NCBI GenBank assembly: GCA_016929495.1
Contig: JAFGIS010000500.1
Span: 1-43,373 of the forward strand
Reading direction: 5' to 3'
Length of the DNA stretch: 43,373 bases
From: Polyangiaceae bacterium
GTDB taxonomy: Bacteria > Myxococcota_A > Polyangia > Polyangiales > Polyangiaceae
This document shows positions 42,151 to 43,373 of this stretch, one piece after another. Numbering within the stretch: the stretch's first letter is position 1; the number at the start of each line of letters is the position of its first letter. The position numbers and the translations under genes were made by a program. Under the pieces are notes generated by a model, which saw only the letters and a program-made list of their open reading frames with translations, was not told the origin of the DNA and searched no databases.

Positions 42151-43263
42151 CCTCCCTGACGGGCCTCTGTTCGATCGTATCGATGCCCTGGAAAGCTCCT
42201 GGTACTGCTCTCGAAGGTGCCAGGGCAGGCGCTGATAGACGTCCTCGAACAGACTGAGCTGGCTGGGTGGCCCGTGACGTTCGGCCTCCTGCAAGGCGGA
42301 ATCGATCTGGCGAGCGGCCTCGGCGTCGCCCTGCTCGATGAGCGTCCGGTCCAGCAACCCGAGCCCGAGTAGAACACCGCCCAGGCGGTCGATCGGGTCC
42401 CTCTGGCGCCAGGCCTCCAGCTCCTCGACAGATTGATAGCGCGTTGGGTCGTCGCTCGTCGAGTGCGCCCCCATTCGGTAGGTCACGGCTTCGATCAGAG
42501 TGGGCCCCTGCCCGCTCCGCGCGCGCACACACGCGTTCTTCACCGTGCCATGCACCGCCAGGACGTCGTTCCCGTCGACACGGATCCCAGGCATTCCGTA
42601 CGCCTTCGCCTTCACCGCGATCGTCTCGGAGGCTGTCTGCCTCACGCTCGGCGTGCTGATGGACCAGTGGTTGTTCTGGCACACGAAGATGCAGGGCACG
42701 CTGAAGACCCCAGCGAAATTCATGGCGGCATGAAAATCCGGGGAGCTCGTCGCACCATCTCCGAGAAAGGCGAGCGTGATGTTGCGATCGCCTTTCATCC
42801 GCGCTGCCCAGGCCGCACCGACCGCTTGGGGCAGCTGCGTTCCGATCGCGCTCGACCAAGAGACCTGGTGTACCTGCCTACCGCTCATGTGGCTCGGCAT
42901 CTGACGTCCTTGCAGAACATCCAGGGAGTTGCCGAACAGCTGTGCGAGGTAGCGAGGCAGTGGGAAGCCGCGCAGAAGCATGATGCCGCTCTCGCGCAGC
43001 GCAGGGAAAACCCAGTCCTCGCGCTCGATCGCCGTGGCCGCTCCCACAACGACGGCCTCTTGCCCGGTGGAGCTGCCGTAGAAGCCGATTCGTCCCTGGC
43101 GCTGCAATGCGACCATGCGGCTGTCGAGCAGCCGCATGAAACGCATGTCGCAGTACACGCGCACGAGCTCGGCGTCTGTAAGCACAGCCTCGCCTGAGAC
43201 ATACTGCTCCGCAGATGCGGGCAGCAGCCGGTAGAGGCCGAGCGCTGGGTCTGGGTCAGTCAT
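42148..43263 (-). CDS. 2-oxoacid dehydrogenase E1-alpha subunit
   Basis: The E1-alpha subunit binds thiamine diphosphate and decarboxylates pyruvate or a branched-chain 2-oxoacid, in a heterotetramer with E1-beta. The 371-residue protein has the RIGFYGSSTGQEA entry, the thiamine motif GDGATSSPDFHAAMNF...QNN, and YRMGAHSTSDDPTRYQ near the C-terminus, a form common to BkdA/PdhA. The substrate cannot be set by eye; the SSTGQEA and DDPTRYQ forms favour a branched-chain or pyruvate type. No E1-beta gene follows downstream; lpdA does. Its ATG overlaps the preceding partial gene by 8 bases. Confidence 0.9.
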   Translation of the reverse strand: MTDPDPALGLYRLLPASAEQYVSGEAVLTDAELVRVYCDMRFMRLLDSRMVALQRQGRIGFYGSSTGQEAVVVGAATAIEREDWVFPALRESGIMLLRGFPLPRYLAQLFGNSLDVLQGRQMPSHMSGRQVHQVSWSSAIGTQLPQAVGAAWAARMKGDRNITLAFLGDGATSSPDFHAAMNFAGVFSVPCIFVCQNNHWSISTPSVRQTASETIAVKAKAYGMPGIRVDGNDVLAVHGTVKNACVRARSGQGPTLIEAVTYRMGAHSTSDDPTRYQSVEELEAWRQRDPIDRLGGVLLGLGLLDRTLIEQGDAEAARQIDSALQEAERHGPPSQLSLFEDVYQRLPWHLREQYQELSRASIRSNRGPSGR

Positions 43264-43373
43264 CTCGCGCCTTGTCCTCCCCTCGCCTGCCGGGCTCACT
43301 GGCTAGGCGTGCGAGCGCCTCGTCCACGACCGCTGGATCCACCTTCGTCGAGTCGGCACGCATGGCCTCCAAC
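43256..43373 (-). CDS. 3' end of an upstream gene, coupled to E1-alpha
   Basis: Only the last 38 residues are in the window (ending LASEPGRRGEDKARDD). The other two frames contain stops here. The TGA lies inside the start of the E1-alpha gene (ATGACTGA), so translation is coupled. The tail does not match E1-beta or E2 C-termini that I know, so the identity is open. Confidence 0.55.
   Translation of the reverse strand, partial: LEAMRADSTKVDPAVVDEALARLASEPGRRGEDKARDD

Noticed and set aside
43256..43373. The partial gene as E1-beta.
   Set aside because: The visible tail does not resemble E1-beta C-termini, and the short acidic/basic end is uninformative.
1..43373. tRNA genes, CRISPR arrays, insertion sequences.
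   Set aside because: No cloverleaf-like T-loop sequence, regularly spaced repeats or transposase-like proteins were seen on reading; a tool-based scan was not possible.

Overview
The window looks like chromosomal DNA of a high-GC Myxococcota-type (delta-proteobacterial) bacterium, most likely a Polyangiales relative. This rests on the GC-rich codon use, on exported von Willebrand A (VWA) proteins with a Cys-rich tail, on a discoidin/GT87-like membrane fusion, and on large TPR and STAND-like signalling proteins. No sequence search was possible, so the taxonomic placement is an inference. I saw no tRNA or rRNA genes, insertion sequence, prophage or CRISPR array.

Layout: 0.4-3.1 kb (+) carries a metallo-beta-lactamase-fold hydrolase, mutY and an exported protein. 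At 3.6-4.9 kb (+) is a VWA lipoprotein, convergent with aceE, the homodimeric pyruvate dehydrogenase E1 (5.0-7.7 kb, -). At 8.0-16.5 kb are a membrane metallophosphoesterase, an FAD-dependent dehydrogenase (-), a PEBP/YbhB lipoprotein, a second VWA lipoprotein (-), a Tat-type DUF362 protein and a PfkB-family kinase (-). At 16.8-19.4 kb is a discoidin plus multi-pass membrane protein.

The centre (19.5-27.2 kb, all +) is an amino-sugar block: a left-handed beta-helix GlmU-like protein, GlmM, a NagB-like protein with an altered active site, a YvcK/GlmR-family protein, a small helical protein and GlmS. Together these cover much of the fructose-6-P to UDP-GlcNAc route and its probable control.

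At 27.4-33.4 kb are a LacI-type sensor protein with no DNA-binding domain, a small lipoprotein, a PP2C phosphatase (-), frr (-) and an endonuclease/exonuclease/phosphatase-family protein. At 33.8-40.5 kb is a signalling-type stretch: a TPR protein with a caspase-like N-terminus lacking the catalytic His and Cys, convergent with an operon of PspA and a STAND-like protein whose Walker A lysine is missing. At 40.6-43.4 kb (-) are dihydrolipoamide dehydrogenase, an E1-alpha 2-oxoacid dehydrogenase subunit and the end of an upstream gene.

The most unusual nucleotide-level signal is a short palindromic repeat whose outer end, TAGTGCCCTG, supplies the stop codon of several unrelated genes (about 11.96, 24.75 and 42.14 kb, with variants at 15.53 and 37.42 kb).
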